Notes under the pieces: model-generated
Seen by the model: only the letters and a program-made list of their open reading frames with translations
The model's database searches: none
What the model was told of the DNA's origin: nothing
Made by a program: the position numbers and the translations under genes
Shown: positions 44,588-54,026 of the stretch, piece after piece
Layout of the letters: every line of letters starts with the position of its first letter
How positions within the stretch are numbered: the stretch's first letter is position 1
Source: Whalleya microplaca
Taxonomy: Eukaryota > Ascomycota > Sordariomycetes > Xylariales > Xylariaceae
NCBI GenBank assembly: GCA_022497155.1
Contig: MU385714.1
Coordinates: forward strand, 1,240,001 to 1,304,000
Direction: 5' to 3'
DNA length: 64,000 nt

Positions 44588-47112
44588 TCATGAGCCGTAC
44601 GCTACTTGGCCCATGGGCCTCTCATTGGTCATTCCAGGAGCCATCAGATTGTTATCGGGATTGCCTGTCGCCTTAGCGGCTGAACACCTTGCCATTGTTG
44701 GCGAGCTGCACGGACTGTTAGCATGGTCTTGCTCCTTAAAGTAAAACGGGGAATCTGAGACTCACCTTCTTGATATAACGTCTGTAAAGTAGAAATCTTC
44801 TATAACCTTCTTCAGCGGCTCGCCGGTCGGCTTGAAGCCCTTGTTCTGGTCTACCAACTGCACCTTGCTCAAGCTCTTGAGCGATGTCGGCTCGACAATG
44901 TCGTAGGAAGCGAGCGCCGGGCTGATCTCGACCATCCTGTCTCGCAACATGGCCACGTCGTCGTATGGTAAAGGTGCTCCCAGGAACTCACTGACTGCTC
45001 GGATGATCTTCCAGTCAGTTCGGGCAGCGCCAGGTAATGATGTGGCAGCACGCGTCATCTGTACACGGCCCTCAGTGTTGACATAGGTACCGGCCTTTTC
45101 GGTATAGGCGGCGCCGGGTAAGATTACGTCGGCGATCTGGGCACCACGATCACCGTGGTGGCCTTGGTAAACGACAAAGGCATCCTTGGGGATATCGGCA
45201 TCGTCAATTTCATCGGCACCAAGCAGCCAGATGAACTTAGGTTTTGTTTCAGCAACAGCGGGCGAAGGCGTCGTAAAGCCAACCTCGAAAGCACCTGCTC
45301 TCGAGGCTGCTCTTTGCAGGATGTTGAATCCGTTATGCTCCTCAGTCAGGAAGTTTGCGGCGTTCTTCTCAACGAAGCTACCGATAAGCTCATAGTAAGC
45401 CTTAGCGTCAGGGTGTTCCGTCACACCTGAGCCGACGATAATCATGGGCTTCTTAGCCGATTGAAGGAGCTTGCCGAAGGGACCAGCCAGTGCCTTCTTG
45501 AGGGCCGCAAGATCGGTACCGAGATGCTCAAACTCAAACGTCGAGTCCCATGATTCACCGACAACGCCAATCTCCAGATCCGATCTTAGCCATTGCTTTC
45601 GAATGCGAGCGTTCAAACCGGCAGCCTCATGTCTTGGGTTGGTACCGACAAGAAGTATGCAATCGGCATCCTCAACGGCCCAGATCTTGGAGTTAAAGAG
45701 ATAATTAGATCGAACATCAATACCGTGAGCAAGAGGCTTGTCTCCAGAGGGCATATCGAGGGCTAGGTTGTCAGATCCAAGCTTGTTGGCCAGGTCTTTC
45801 AAAGCAACCATCGACTCAAGCTCCGTGAGCTCACCGGCAATGGCCTTGAACTCGTTGGCCTTGGGTGCTATTTGTTGGTAGGCTGCCGCAATCTCCGTTA
45901 ACGCCTGCTCCCAAGAAGCTGGCTCGAATTTGCCTTCCCGTCTTACGAGTGGCATAGTCAAGCGCTGCGTCTTCAGGCCATCACATGCAAACCGAGTCTT
46001 ATCGTTGATCCATTCCTCGTTAACATCGTCGTTGAGTCGAGGCAGAACTCGCATCACTTCCAGGCCCCGAGAGTCCACGCGGATGGCTGATCCTAAGCCA
46101 TCAAGCACGTCTATCGATTCTGTCTTCTTCAGTTCCCAAGGACGGGCCCGGAAGGCATATGGCTTTGACGTAAGGGCTCCAACAGGGCAAAGATCAATGA
46201 CGTTGCCCGACATTTCCGAGTCCAGATTTTGTTCCAGGTATGTGCCGATCTGGATATCGTTTCCTCGGCCGTAGGAACCCATCTCGGGAGCACCAGCAAT
46301 ATCGTTCGCGAACCGAATACATCTCGTGCAGTGGATACATCGGTTCATCGAGGTCTTGATTAGCGGCCCAATGTTCTTGTCTTCCACCCCACGCTTGCCA
46401 CCGATTTCGTGGAATCGTCCTCTATCCGCACCGTATCTCATCGACTGATCCTGCAGATCGCATTCACCACCCTGATCACAGATAGGGCAGTCTAGAGGGT
46501 GGTTTGCTAAAAGGAACTCCATCACTCCCTCGCGGGCTTTATGTGTAAGTGGCGAATTCGTCTTGACCACCATACCAGGCTGTACGGGCCATGCGCAGGA
46601 GGCAACGGGTTTCGGTGCGCGTTCGACTTCGACTAAGCACATACGGCAATTACCGGCAATCATCAACTTCCTGTCCCATCTGTCAGCAAAGAGGGTATTT
46701 TCGGGTGGAGCGGACGAGGTAGCGGGCGGTCGTACTCATGGTAACAATATCTGTAGAACGTCAGCATAGAAGTCTCGTGAGCTTGTGAATACTGGATAGA
46801 CTTGCCTAGGTACAGTAGAACCGGCCTTCTCGCACGCCTGGATTAATGCTGATCCAGCTGGGGACTGGTTAGCACTGGGCCTAACGAGCAAAGACGGGTG
46901 GCCGCTCTATACCTTCAATAGACACTTTCTTTCCATCTGTATTATCGTCAGCAACCAGCCTGGCTACCATGAATCCAATTGAGTGGCGAAGACGTACCAA
47001 CGGTAAGCTCAACCTCTGCCGGACGTCGTGACGTCGCAGAAAAGGCTCTCGAGACATTGGCGGCCTGCCTGCCAGTCCGCCAAGCCGAACGAGCTAGAGA
47101 TTGTCGCAGCAT
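44588..47112 (-). CDS. nuo78: NADH:ubiquinone oxidoreductase 75/78-kDa subunit (complex I)
   Basis: Six exons (47112-46998, 46936-46913, 46857-46806, 46750-46736, 46670-44766, 44705-44588) give 742 residues. An Arg/Ser/Ala-rich presequence (~1-30) directs it to mitochondria. The 2Fe-2S ferredoxin-like domain has its cysteines in RYCYHE, NCRMC and SCAWP. Next come a His-Cys3 4Fe-4S site (NHPLDCPICDQGGECDLQD), a second 4Fe-4S site (CIHCTRCIRFAND and DLCPVGAL), and the molybdopterin-oxidoreductase-like C-terminal domain. It is the electron-carrying NDUFS1 homologue in the matrix arm of complex I. The intron after exon 3 uses a GC donor (AG then GCAAGT). Exons 2 and 4 are only 24 and 15 nt. The final exon restores the conserved SSPTMARCSAAKATGN tail. 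Confidence 0.92.
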
Positions 47113-48846
47113 CGTGTCGTCCCGACGGAATTAGGGTATAGGTGAGGGAGGGAGGACACTCGAAAAGGCGGGTGGCGGCCAATTGAAGAGGGACCTTCGT
47201 TCTCGCAAGATGTTGACGTCTATTATCGAAGGTTGCTTTCGCTTTGGGTGGCGCTAGTGCGCTTAATTGCGAGTATTCGATTATATCACGCTTCCTGTGA
47301 TTGGCCCTCCCGGTTACTTGCTTACCAGCTGGCTACGTAAATACATAATATCATGTCAGGTGACCGGTTCCCGATGAATGAAAGCTTTGACCATGACGCT
47401 TTGACCAGGTATGCACAGCACGTCAACTTTTATTATTTAGAAGCGGATCTCCAAACTTTTGAAAGTCTCTTTTCTTTTCTCTTCATAAATTAATTGTACC
47501 ACGAGCACATTTTATTGTAGGTGAACTTGAGCTTAAACTCCTGGATTTCCAGGGCTTTTTGCTTCAATCGAGTCTTCCTCTATCTTGTGCTCCAGATCAA
47601 CGATTTCCACGCCGATTATGGAAGCATGTGAGAGTCTCTCCTTGATCGCTGCCTCTTACCGCCGGTCGTTACATTCAGTGATAAACAATGCCAATTCGCC
47701 AAACCTAAACCCTTCAATTGATATACACCAATAGAACTAGCAGAGATTGCGCAACATTCAGCTTTGCTGATGTCACAATTGCCATTGCAATACGGAAAAT
47801 CAATCAATAGCCACATATTACTCTGGCAGCTCTACCTAGAGAATTCTGTAGTCTGTTTACGAGTGTCGAGGGCCACGATGTGCCTCAATCTACGCTCGGG
47901 ACCGCCAATGTGAAGCACTTCTTCATTCTACAATCTACTACGAGGCTTACCTATTGAGATCATATAGCTTGATTGACATAGGCACGGATATGTTTCTATA
48001 TGCAGAACGGTTGTACTGTCAGTTGGGTGCCTTCGCGTCTAGGAGGTAATAGCTTTGCCCAGCCACTGTTCATGGTGTTTAAGCCTCATGCGGCTCAACA
48101 GCTTTAGCTTTGTGCCACACTAATCAGCCACTAATAACAACAATCTATTTACGTTGCCTCAAAGGATCAATAGCATCGGTGACTTGCTCTACCGCATGCT
48201 TGTACGTGAGATATTATTGTGATGTTCAAGGTACTGATGGCCCAAGGAGATCACAGGCTTGCAAAAAGAGCAGAAAAGGAAGGCAAATCTGTTACTAGGT
48301 AAATTACAGGGGGTGCATTATCACTTTCTTACTATCGCATTTTATCTTAGAATCTAAGATACTTTTGAGAGATAATCAAGCAGTCGGCATAAAGGCAAAT
48401 GCGAGTAGCGTGGTGCTTACACTTGACAGAGGCTCCTATTACTGTTATATGGGGATCTACATATTCATATCATTCGAGAAGACTCGTGTAGGATCAAAGG
48501 GTAGACTCAGTTCAAGATAATTTGACCTAATCATCCCGCTCCCCAAGTTAGTCGGATACCTAAGAATCGTAACTAGATCTCATCTTCATTCACGAAGAAC
48601 AAATTAAAATAATGGTATTGCACGACACGAATTTCGTCATTTACTTGACGCTATCTAGTGTTATTCTAGAAGATTATGTAAAGATTCATGACTAGTTGCT
48701 CTACTGGGAGTAAACAGACAGAAAATCCCACTTGGGTTGATGGACATTAGAATGTTCCGATAAGGTTCCCTATATCAGCACTAGCATCATTACTAAGGAG
48801 ACGGTAGTTACTTACCAGATCTGGCGGGCTTGACAACCCCTATGAC
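47113..48846. other. Intergenic region, 1.7 kb
   Basis: Promoter of the complex I gene and 3' flank of the 291-residue orphan. AT-leaning sequence with no recognisable coding signal or repeat. Confidence 0.4.
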
Positions 48847-49722
48847 CTAGTTGAAGGGAAAGGAAAGTCTCTTCAGGTCTATACCAGGCGGCCTCATCTC
48901 CATTAATTCTCTGGCTAACCTCTTGATATTGTTGTACTCCCATTCAAACTGTTCTATCGGCTTACCGTTTTCTTGTGCCTTCTGAAGCCTATCTTTCATT
49001 GCCTCCACTTGGGGGTTGTAAGGAACTATTGGCTTTGGCAACTTGTGGGTAGGGTTGAAGCTATCGATCGGAGGACCCTGGCTCGGGAGTATAGTTGATG
49101 CAGGCTCGGTGTATGGGTTGTAGAATGGCTTATTTTCGTCGTGCTGGCCGTGCCCGTTCGTGGGCAGCATGAACTTTCCAGTACTTCTGATTACTCCTTT
49201 CTCCTCCAAAATACTATGTTCATGGCACATAAAATTATATAAACGTATCGCGATCTCATTCTCCCTATCATGTCTTCTAGGGGGCGGGTCGAAGGGAGAT
49301 GGATCTAGTCTCGCGATGAACGGAGCAGACTGTGTAGCAATTTTCTTGTATAGCGCAGCCGGGTTCGGTCCTTGGGCCTTGATTGCCAGTCCCTTCATCC
49401 AGAAGCTTGCGAGCTCCCTATAGTACCCTGGAGCGAAGTATATGATCTTACCACTCATTAACATTAGCCAAAGGTCGGTGATGAGTCGGTCGTTGGCGGC
49501 CCAGGGTTCTTCTGCGAAGCATAGTATCAAGACAGGCAACTTGCGGACTAGCTCTGGTAGACGAATTAGTATGCTGCTAGTAAAGTTTTCTGACCTGTGA
49601 TGCTCTGCTCGGAAACTGTCCCATTCGGCGAAGTCGTAGGTGTCTGGCAGTTCTGCTGGTGCAACATAACGAATCGGGCTCATAGGCCGGGGGCTTTCCA
49701 TGACATAGTAATCGGCGGACAT
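48847..49722 (-). CDS. Orphan protein, 291 residues
   Basis: A single-exon frame with an ATG start (MSADYYVMESPRPMSP) and gene-like composition. The middle has a hydrophobic segment (LPELVRKLPVLILCFAEEPW, then LWLMLMSGKIIYFAPGYY) with Trp and Tyr residues. A Pro/Asp-rich loop (LDPSPFDPPPRRHD) follows, and the C-terminus is charged and helical (KDRLQKAQENGKPIEQFEWEYNNIKRLARELMEM). There is no signal peptide, and no motif I can link to a known family. It sits alone between two spacers of 1.7-1.9 kb, a setting usual for lineage-specific genes. Function unknown. Confidence 0.6.
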   Translation of the reverse strand: MSADYYVMESPRPMSPIRYVAPAELPDTYDFAEWDSFRAEHHRSENFTSSILIRLPELVRKLPVLILCFAEEPWAANDRLITDLWLMLMSGKIIYFAPGYYRELASFWMKGLAIKAQGPNPAALYKKIATQSAPFIARLDPSPFDPPPRRHDRENEIAIRLYNFMCHEHSILEEKGVIRSTGKFMLPTNGHGQHDENKPFYNPYTEPASTILPSQGPPIDSFNPTHKLPKPIVPYNPQVEAMKDRLQKAQENGKPIEQFEWEYNNIKRLARELMEMRPPGIDLKRLSFPFN

Positions 49723-51645
49723 GTTGGGGGATTTCTGAATATGTGTATCAAATTTGGCAAGCGGACTCGGAATCTGGGAGGCAAACTGTTAGCGATAACA
49801 CATGCGGTCGGTATATGGAAGGGGCAGAAGTCTGCAACGACTAATTTATCCCAGCGTATGGAGCCGTGAGGAGGGAGATAAAAGGAATAGTTGCTGAACG
49901 GACCCTTCTAGGAACTACACGGCTGGTAATTCTTTGTACTGGGTAGAATTATGACGAGGCTATGAATTTTCTGAGTCCACAGAAACAATCAATTGTTGGT
50001 GATCTTTGTGACCAAGCAACAACGCACAAAGATCTGGGAGCTACAGTATCTAATTGAGAATCACGCGTAGCTCGAGCCTAATAAAATTATGAAGGACCTA
50101 GAGAATACGATTACACATTTTTTGAGTGTTGCCTTTCACCTGATGCTATGATCAATATTATTATTTTCTTACGCGGTAGCAAGCTGCTGCTTATAATACT
50201 GACACCCATAATCTAAGTGAGTATCACTTTGGCTGATATTATAGCCTTCTAGAAGGCGAGAGTCTCGAGCTTTCCAGATATTAATATAGGAGTCTGGGGG
50301 ATTAGGGAGTGGCTTATGCTATTTGCTCCTGTGAAAGGACTGGTAGATTTCCTTTTACACGGTCAGCAATGCAGACAACACCGCCAAGTTATCATGAGCA
50401 CTTTGTTAATGGTGAGAACACGCTAGATGTGCAGTGTGCCGTGACTGTAGCACCAGCTTAAGCTTATACTCGACTAGGTTACATAAATGTACTTGTTTAC
50501 ACAAGAGTCAAAAGCCTTTATAGCACAGTGAATTACCTACAAGACATGTGGTTCAACAAGCGTTGGCGATCTCGGTTCTTTAGTGGCCGGCTGACATAAT
50601 CTAATAAGCATCGAGTTGAGTGTGGAGTTGCTGCTAGTAATTGGATTTCTAGGATCTAATTACTAATTATAGCACTGATCGTGGTTCAGATCCTCCACGT
50701 TCTATTTTCTTCATTTTGCGGCGTTGATCGATCTACTGATCAACATATCCAACCAACAACAATGACGATTGTGCCGTATGTCAGCCCCATACGTCATAAG
50801 CGGCTATGTAAATCACGCTTAGGTTTAGCTAAGTCGGAATATTCTACATAGGCAAAATAGGGGATCTATCTGCAGCTGTTCGCTTAATGACTTGTTATTA
50901 GTTAGTTTCAAACACAACAACATTAGCCAACGAGGGACCGAGATAGTGCTCTCATTTCGGCAGAGAGTCTAGAAGGGTATCGTACATGTGCTAAGCATCC
51001 CAGTGGTATGGATCCTTAGCTGCTCAACTAAGCACCGTTTCTGGCTAGCTCATCCGGAATAGACTCTTGGGACTTATGCTGCTACAGTATCCCGAAGTCA
51101 CCCACTGTCAGTGCGCATTCCATTATCCCTGGCTATTTTGCATTTGGCCGTCCCTCACGCCTCATTCGTACAGCTCATTGCTATACTAATGCATATACAG
51201 CCCCTCTAAGCTGCCCCTGCAGCGGAATTCCTAATGCGCAGCCTCGAGGTTCTTCTCAAATGTCGACTTGTTGGCGTGGTGAACGGTAAACCGTCGTGGT
51301 CTAAGAAATTCGAAGAGGATCCACTTGCCCCTGTAGGCAGTGTCAACACCCCTGAAAGCAATATGCCCAACACAGCATCACTCTCACACCAGCTAGCGTG
51401 TGGAGATGGTACGGTCCTTAGCATCCTGTCGCGAGTGAAATACATCCTTTAACAGGGGTAAGCAAATTTGTATATAACGACAGGATGCCCCGAGGCGACG
51501 CCCGAAGGCACCGAATCCTCTCGGCCACGGTTCATAGTAAGGTACATCAGGCGCCAATATCCATCATTCATGTATCGCACGAGGCCACGGTTGAGGAGTC
51601 AGCTATTCCTACCAGCCGCAGATTCGAGTAATAATTAGGGTCAAC
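49723..51645. other. Intergenic region, 1.9 kb
   Basis: AT-rich with no supported gene. Near 50762 an ATG in a good context, after a run of AACAACA, is followed by a GTATGT donor-like site and a CATAG acceptor-like site at 50844-50850. The joined reading is only ~45 codons with no similarity, so I do not call it a gene. Opposite frames at 51206-51452 also lack support. Confidence 0.4.
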
Positions 51646-52506
51646 ATGTATACCCAATATGGCCTCATCCTTACAGCATTCACTACCTGTGCTTCCGCTC
51701 AGATGGCGCCTATGCTAGCTCGCAGGACTCCAATCGGTAACATCAAGCTGGCGGCAACAGAAACTGGCAATCAGGAATGCACATCATCTGTCCGGTCATG
51801 GGTTACTTCTATGCCAACACCGAATGCGAAGCTCGAGAGCGCGCTGTCCAGCAATAGCGCGAACTACCTACCCAGCTCGACTTTAGCGGACTTATGCGCG
51901 ATAGCAACAGCTATACAGAAGGATCAGGCCCCAGCATATACTAAATTCAACAACGAGCTGTACTCGTACTTCTCGGGCGAGAGCACGAAGCTCGTGGCTA
52001 TGGCGACAAACTGCCCTAAAGAAATAGGCTCTGACTCCAAGTCTTTCGTCAACGAGTTAAATGATATCCTGGCCGTGTATTCGAGCTTCTCGGCTGGCTC
52101 TTGTGACAAGCCGGCGACAGTTACGAGCACGAGCGCGAGTATCGCATCGTCAAATGCGTCCCCAACAGCATCTCCTGTCGGACCTTCGGCAACGACACCC
52201 ACTACTAACGCCACTCCGACATCAGACAGTGGACGCTCGAGAACGGTCAATGCTGCAAACATAGCCTCCACATCCATACCTTCGAGCAGTGGATTTTCAA
52301 CGACCACGAGTGCTGAAACTACAACTTCGATTTCTAGCAGCCCATCTTCCTCAGCGCTGGATACAGCAGAGACATCAGGGACATCGACAATACCAACGAC
52401 GACATCATCAACCCCGACTGCTAATGGTGGACCAAGAGAGACTGGTATGCTTGCAGCAGCAGCGGTGGTGGCCGCGGGCATTGCTGGTGCTATTGCGGCG
52501 TTCTAA
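51646..52506 (+). CDS. Secreted Ser/Thr-rich GPI-anchored protein
   Basis: 286 residues in one exon. A signal peptide spans ~1-18. The globular part (~45-155) has a few cysteines (QECTSS, ADLCAIA, TNCPKE, GSCDKP) arranged as in many small fungal surface proteins. The next ~105 residues are almost only Ser, Thr, Ala and Pro, the stalk type that carries O-linked mannose. The end has a small-residue site (NGGPRETG region) and a hydrophobic tail (MLAAAAVVAAGIAGAIAAF), the classic GPI attachment signal. It is likely displayed on the cell wall or plasma membrane. The exact family is uncertain; similar proteins are often annotated only as hypothetical. Confidence 0.75.
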   Translation: MYTQYGLILTAFTTCASAQMAPMLARRTPIGNIKLAATETGNQECTSSVRSWVTSMPTPNAKLESALSSNSANYLPSSTLADLCAIATAIQKDQAPAYTKFNNELYSYFSGESTKLVAMATNCPKEIGSDSKSFVNELNDILAVYSSFSAGSCDKPATVTSTSASIASSNASPTASPVGPSATTPTTNATPTSDSGRSRTVNAANIASTSIPSSSGFSTTTSAETTTSISSSPSSSALDTAETSGTSTIPTTTSSTPTANGGPRETGMLAAAAVVAAGIAGAIAAF

Positions 52507-52969
52507 ATAGGCATTTTATGTATGATACCACGAATTATGCACTTGTGTTACATCTACATTTTTCTCCAGGAGCCATCTTCACGTAGTAAGACAAAAATTT
52601 GAGGTGCTGTAGGTCCAGTCTGTAGGGAGTTGTCTACGGCATATGGACCGCTGTGACAGATTCTGGTAACGCTCTGTTAACGCTATCCAGATATCTGCTT
52701 GGCTTGATGTCGATAAACTAATAAGGGTCTAAACGGACTTAACTGTAATGAAGAAAAACCGGCATACCTTAGGTTCAACTCAGTAGGCTTGATCCACCCT
52801 ACAGGCATCACAAGGTTATTGGTCGTAAGTATGAGAGCATCATGTCACTTGTAGAAAGTAAAGTCACGGGCAATTTTGAGTCATTATTCCTTGCAAGGGA
52901 GAACGCAACGCAAAGCAAGTATATTCAGTGCTAGAGCACTTTGTAGGGTTTCTTCTTTTCTTCATTAAG
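52507..52969. other. Intergenic region
   Basis: 3' flank of the GPI protein gene. No gene or distinct structure is seen apart from CGCAACGCAAAG words near 52903-52915 that foreshadow the adjoining repeat block. Confidence 0.4.
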
Positions 52970-53356
52970 ATGCCATTCCTCCAAGGCCAACGCAACGCAG
53001 AGCCGGACGGACGGACGAACGAGCGAACGCAGAGACAAGCGCAAAGCCGAGACAACCGCAACGCAAAGACAACGCAACACAACGCAGAGACGAACGAACG
53101 AGCGCAGAGACGAACGAACGAACGCAGAGACCAGCGCAGCGCAACGCAAAGACAACCGCAACGGCAACGCAACGCAGAGACGAGCGCAAGGCGAAGCCAC
53201 GCGCAATGTAAATGCAATATGAATCGTAGAACCCGAGCCCCAACACCAGAAGAGGCGAGAGGCGACACTGACAAGGTGACAGTGTCAGATATGGCCATGC
53301 AAGATGTGCCAACGACGGAACCACCAGAACCAGAGTACCAGCACCAGAAGTACTAG
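52970..53356 (+). CDS. Possible low-complexity protein in a T-free block (doubtful)
   Basis: From the ATG at 52970 a frame of 128 codons encodes a chain dominated by Arg, Asn, Gln, Thr, Glu and Ala (for example GRTNERTQRQAQSRDNR). Openness is not evidence for coding here: 226 bp of it contain no T, so no stop can occur in any frame on either strand. The last third (EARGDTDKVTVSDMAMQDVPTTEPPEPEYQ) looks somewhat more protein-like. No family similarity. I give it as a possibility only. Confidence 0.15.
   Translation: MPFLQGQRNAEPDGRTNERTQRQAQSRDNRNAKTTQHNAETNERAQRRTNERRDQRSATQRQPQRQRNAETSARRSHAQCKCNMNRRTRAPTPEEARGDTDKVTVSDMAMQDVPTTEPPEPEYQHQKY
52981..53206 (+). repeat. 226-bp thymine-free degenerate repeat block
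   Basis: Every base from 52981 to 53206 is A, C or G. It is made of shuffled short words (AACGCAGAGACGAACG, GCAACGCAAAGACAACC, GGACGGACGGACGAACG) with a loose 4-bp phase (GAAC or GCAA). It is rich in CpG, unlike RIP-affected sequence nearby. The flank to about 53430 remains T-poor. Confidence 0.95.
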
Positions 53357-53532
53357 TACCCCGAGTTCCGGCAGAGGGCAACCAGAGAACCGAAACGAGA
53401 AGACCGAACCAGAGAGGCGAACGAGAGAAGTATATCATGCCAGTCTGTAAAAGCCGCACAACGCAGACTGTGTGAGGCAGAAATTAGCGGCGGCACACAG
53501 TCAATTATAGAAAGGCGACGAGATTGCTTACC
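53357..53532. other. Short T-poor intergenic stretch
   Basis: This continues the purine- and C-rich, T-poor strand asymmetry (ACCAGAGAACCGAAACGAG words) up to the zinc-finger orphan's stop codon. No gene is seen. Confidence 0.4.
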
Positions 53533-53859
53533 CTAGACGCCATACTTCGAGAAGACCTTCTCCTGGGAGCCTCTATGCTCGTGCTTTCGGTAGTAGTGCT
53601 TGAGCATCTGGTTCTTGTTGGTCAGACGCCCGCCGCATTCCTTACACGGGATCGGCCATCGCAATGACACCTGGCGTTGGGAGTTCGCGGAATTGGGGTT
53701 ATGCATCTTTTCATGAGATGCTACGTTAGTGCCGCTGATCTTCAATGATGCGCCGCACGGCGTTCCATTCGCCTTGGTCTTTTCGCATCGCCAGCGATGT
53801 GTCCGTGTCTTTCGGTCGAAGTACACGGTGCCTTCAGCCGACTGCGGTATCAGAGGCAT
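53533..53859 (-). CDS. Small zinc-finger-like orphan protein
   Basis: 108 residues from the ATG at 53859. It has two candidate zinc-binding units. The first is at ~29-52: WRCEKTKANGTPCG, followed by a His pair in SHEKMH. The second is a C2H2-type finger at ~73-94: CKECG, twelve residues, then HYYRKH (C-x2-C-x12-H-x4-H). The N-terminus (TVYFDRKTRTHRWRCEK) resembles WRKY/FLYWCH or BED-like zinc modules often derived from transposases, which is inference. It lies between a T-free block and a GA microsatellite. An upstream exon may exist but I cannot place it. Function unknown; DNA binding is possible. Confidence 0.5.
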   Translation of the reverse strand: MPLIPQSAEGTVYFDRKTRTHRWRCEKTKANGTPCGASLKISGTNVASHEKMHNPNSANSQRQVSLRWPIPCKECGGRLTNKNQMLKHYYRKHEHRGSQEKVFSKYGV

Positions 53860-53985
53860 GTCTTTTGGAGAAGACGAGGTATTAGCGTCAGGGATTAGAG
53901 ATAAAATAGCAGGAATATAGTTACTAGATCGGAAACAGACAACTTACTTGGCTACGAGGTATGAGGTTGGCGAGCGACAGATGAT

Positions 53986-53987
<2 letters not shown>

Positions 53988-54024
<37 letters not shown>
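53988..54024. repeat. (GA)n microsatellite
   Basis: 37 bp of uninterrupted GA lie about 130 bp upstream of the zinc-finger orphan's start. GA tracts in fungal promoters can bind GAGA-type factors, but nothing here shows that. Confidence 0.95.

Positions 54025-54026
<2 letters not shown>

Noticed and set aside
50762..50990. Short spliced reading starting MTIVP near 50762
   Set aside because: Splice-like signals exist but the product is about 45 residues without similarity.
51924..52481. 185-codon minus-strand frame opposite the GPI protein
   Set aside because: Val/Glu/Asp-rich mirror of a Ser/Thr-rich stalk; no independent signal.
52864..53459. Several long minus-strand frames over the T-free block (up to 164 codons)
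   Set aside because: With no A on that strand over 226 bp a stop is impossible, so the openness carries no coding information.
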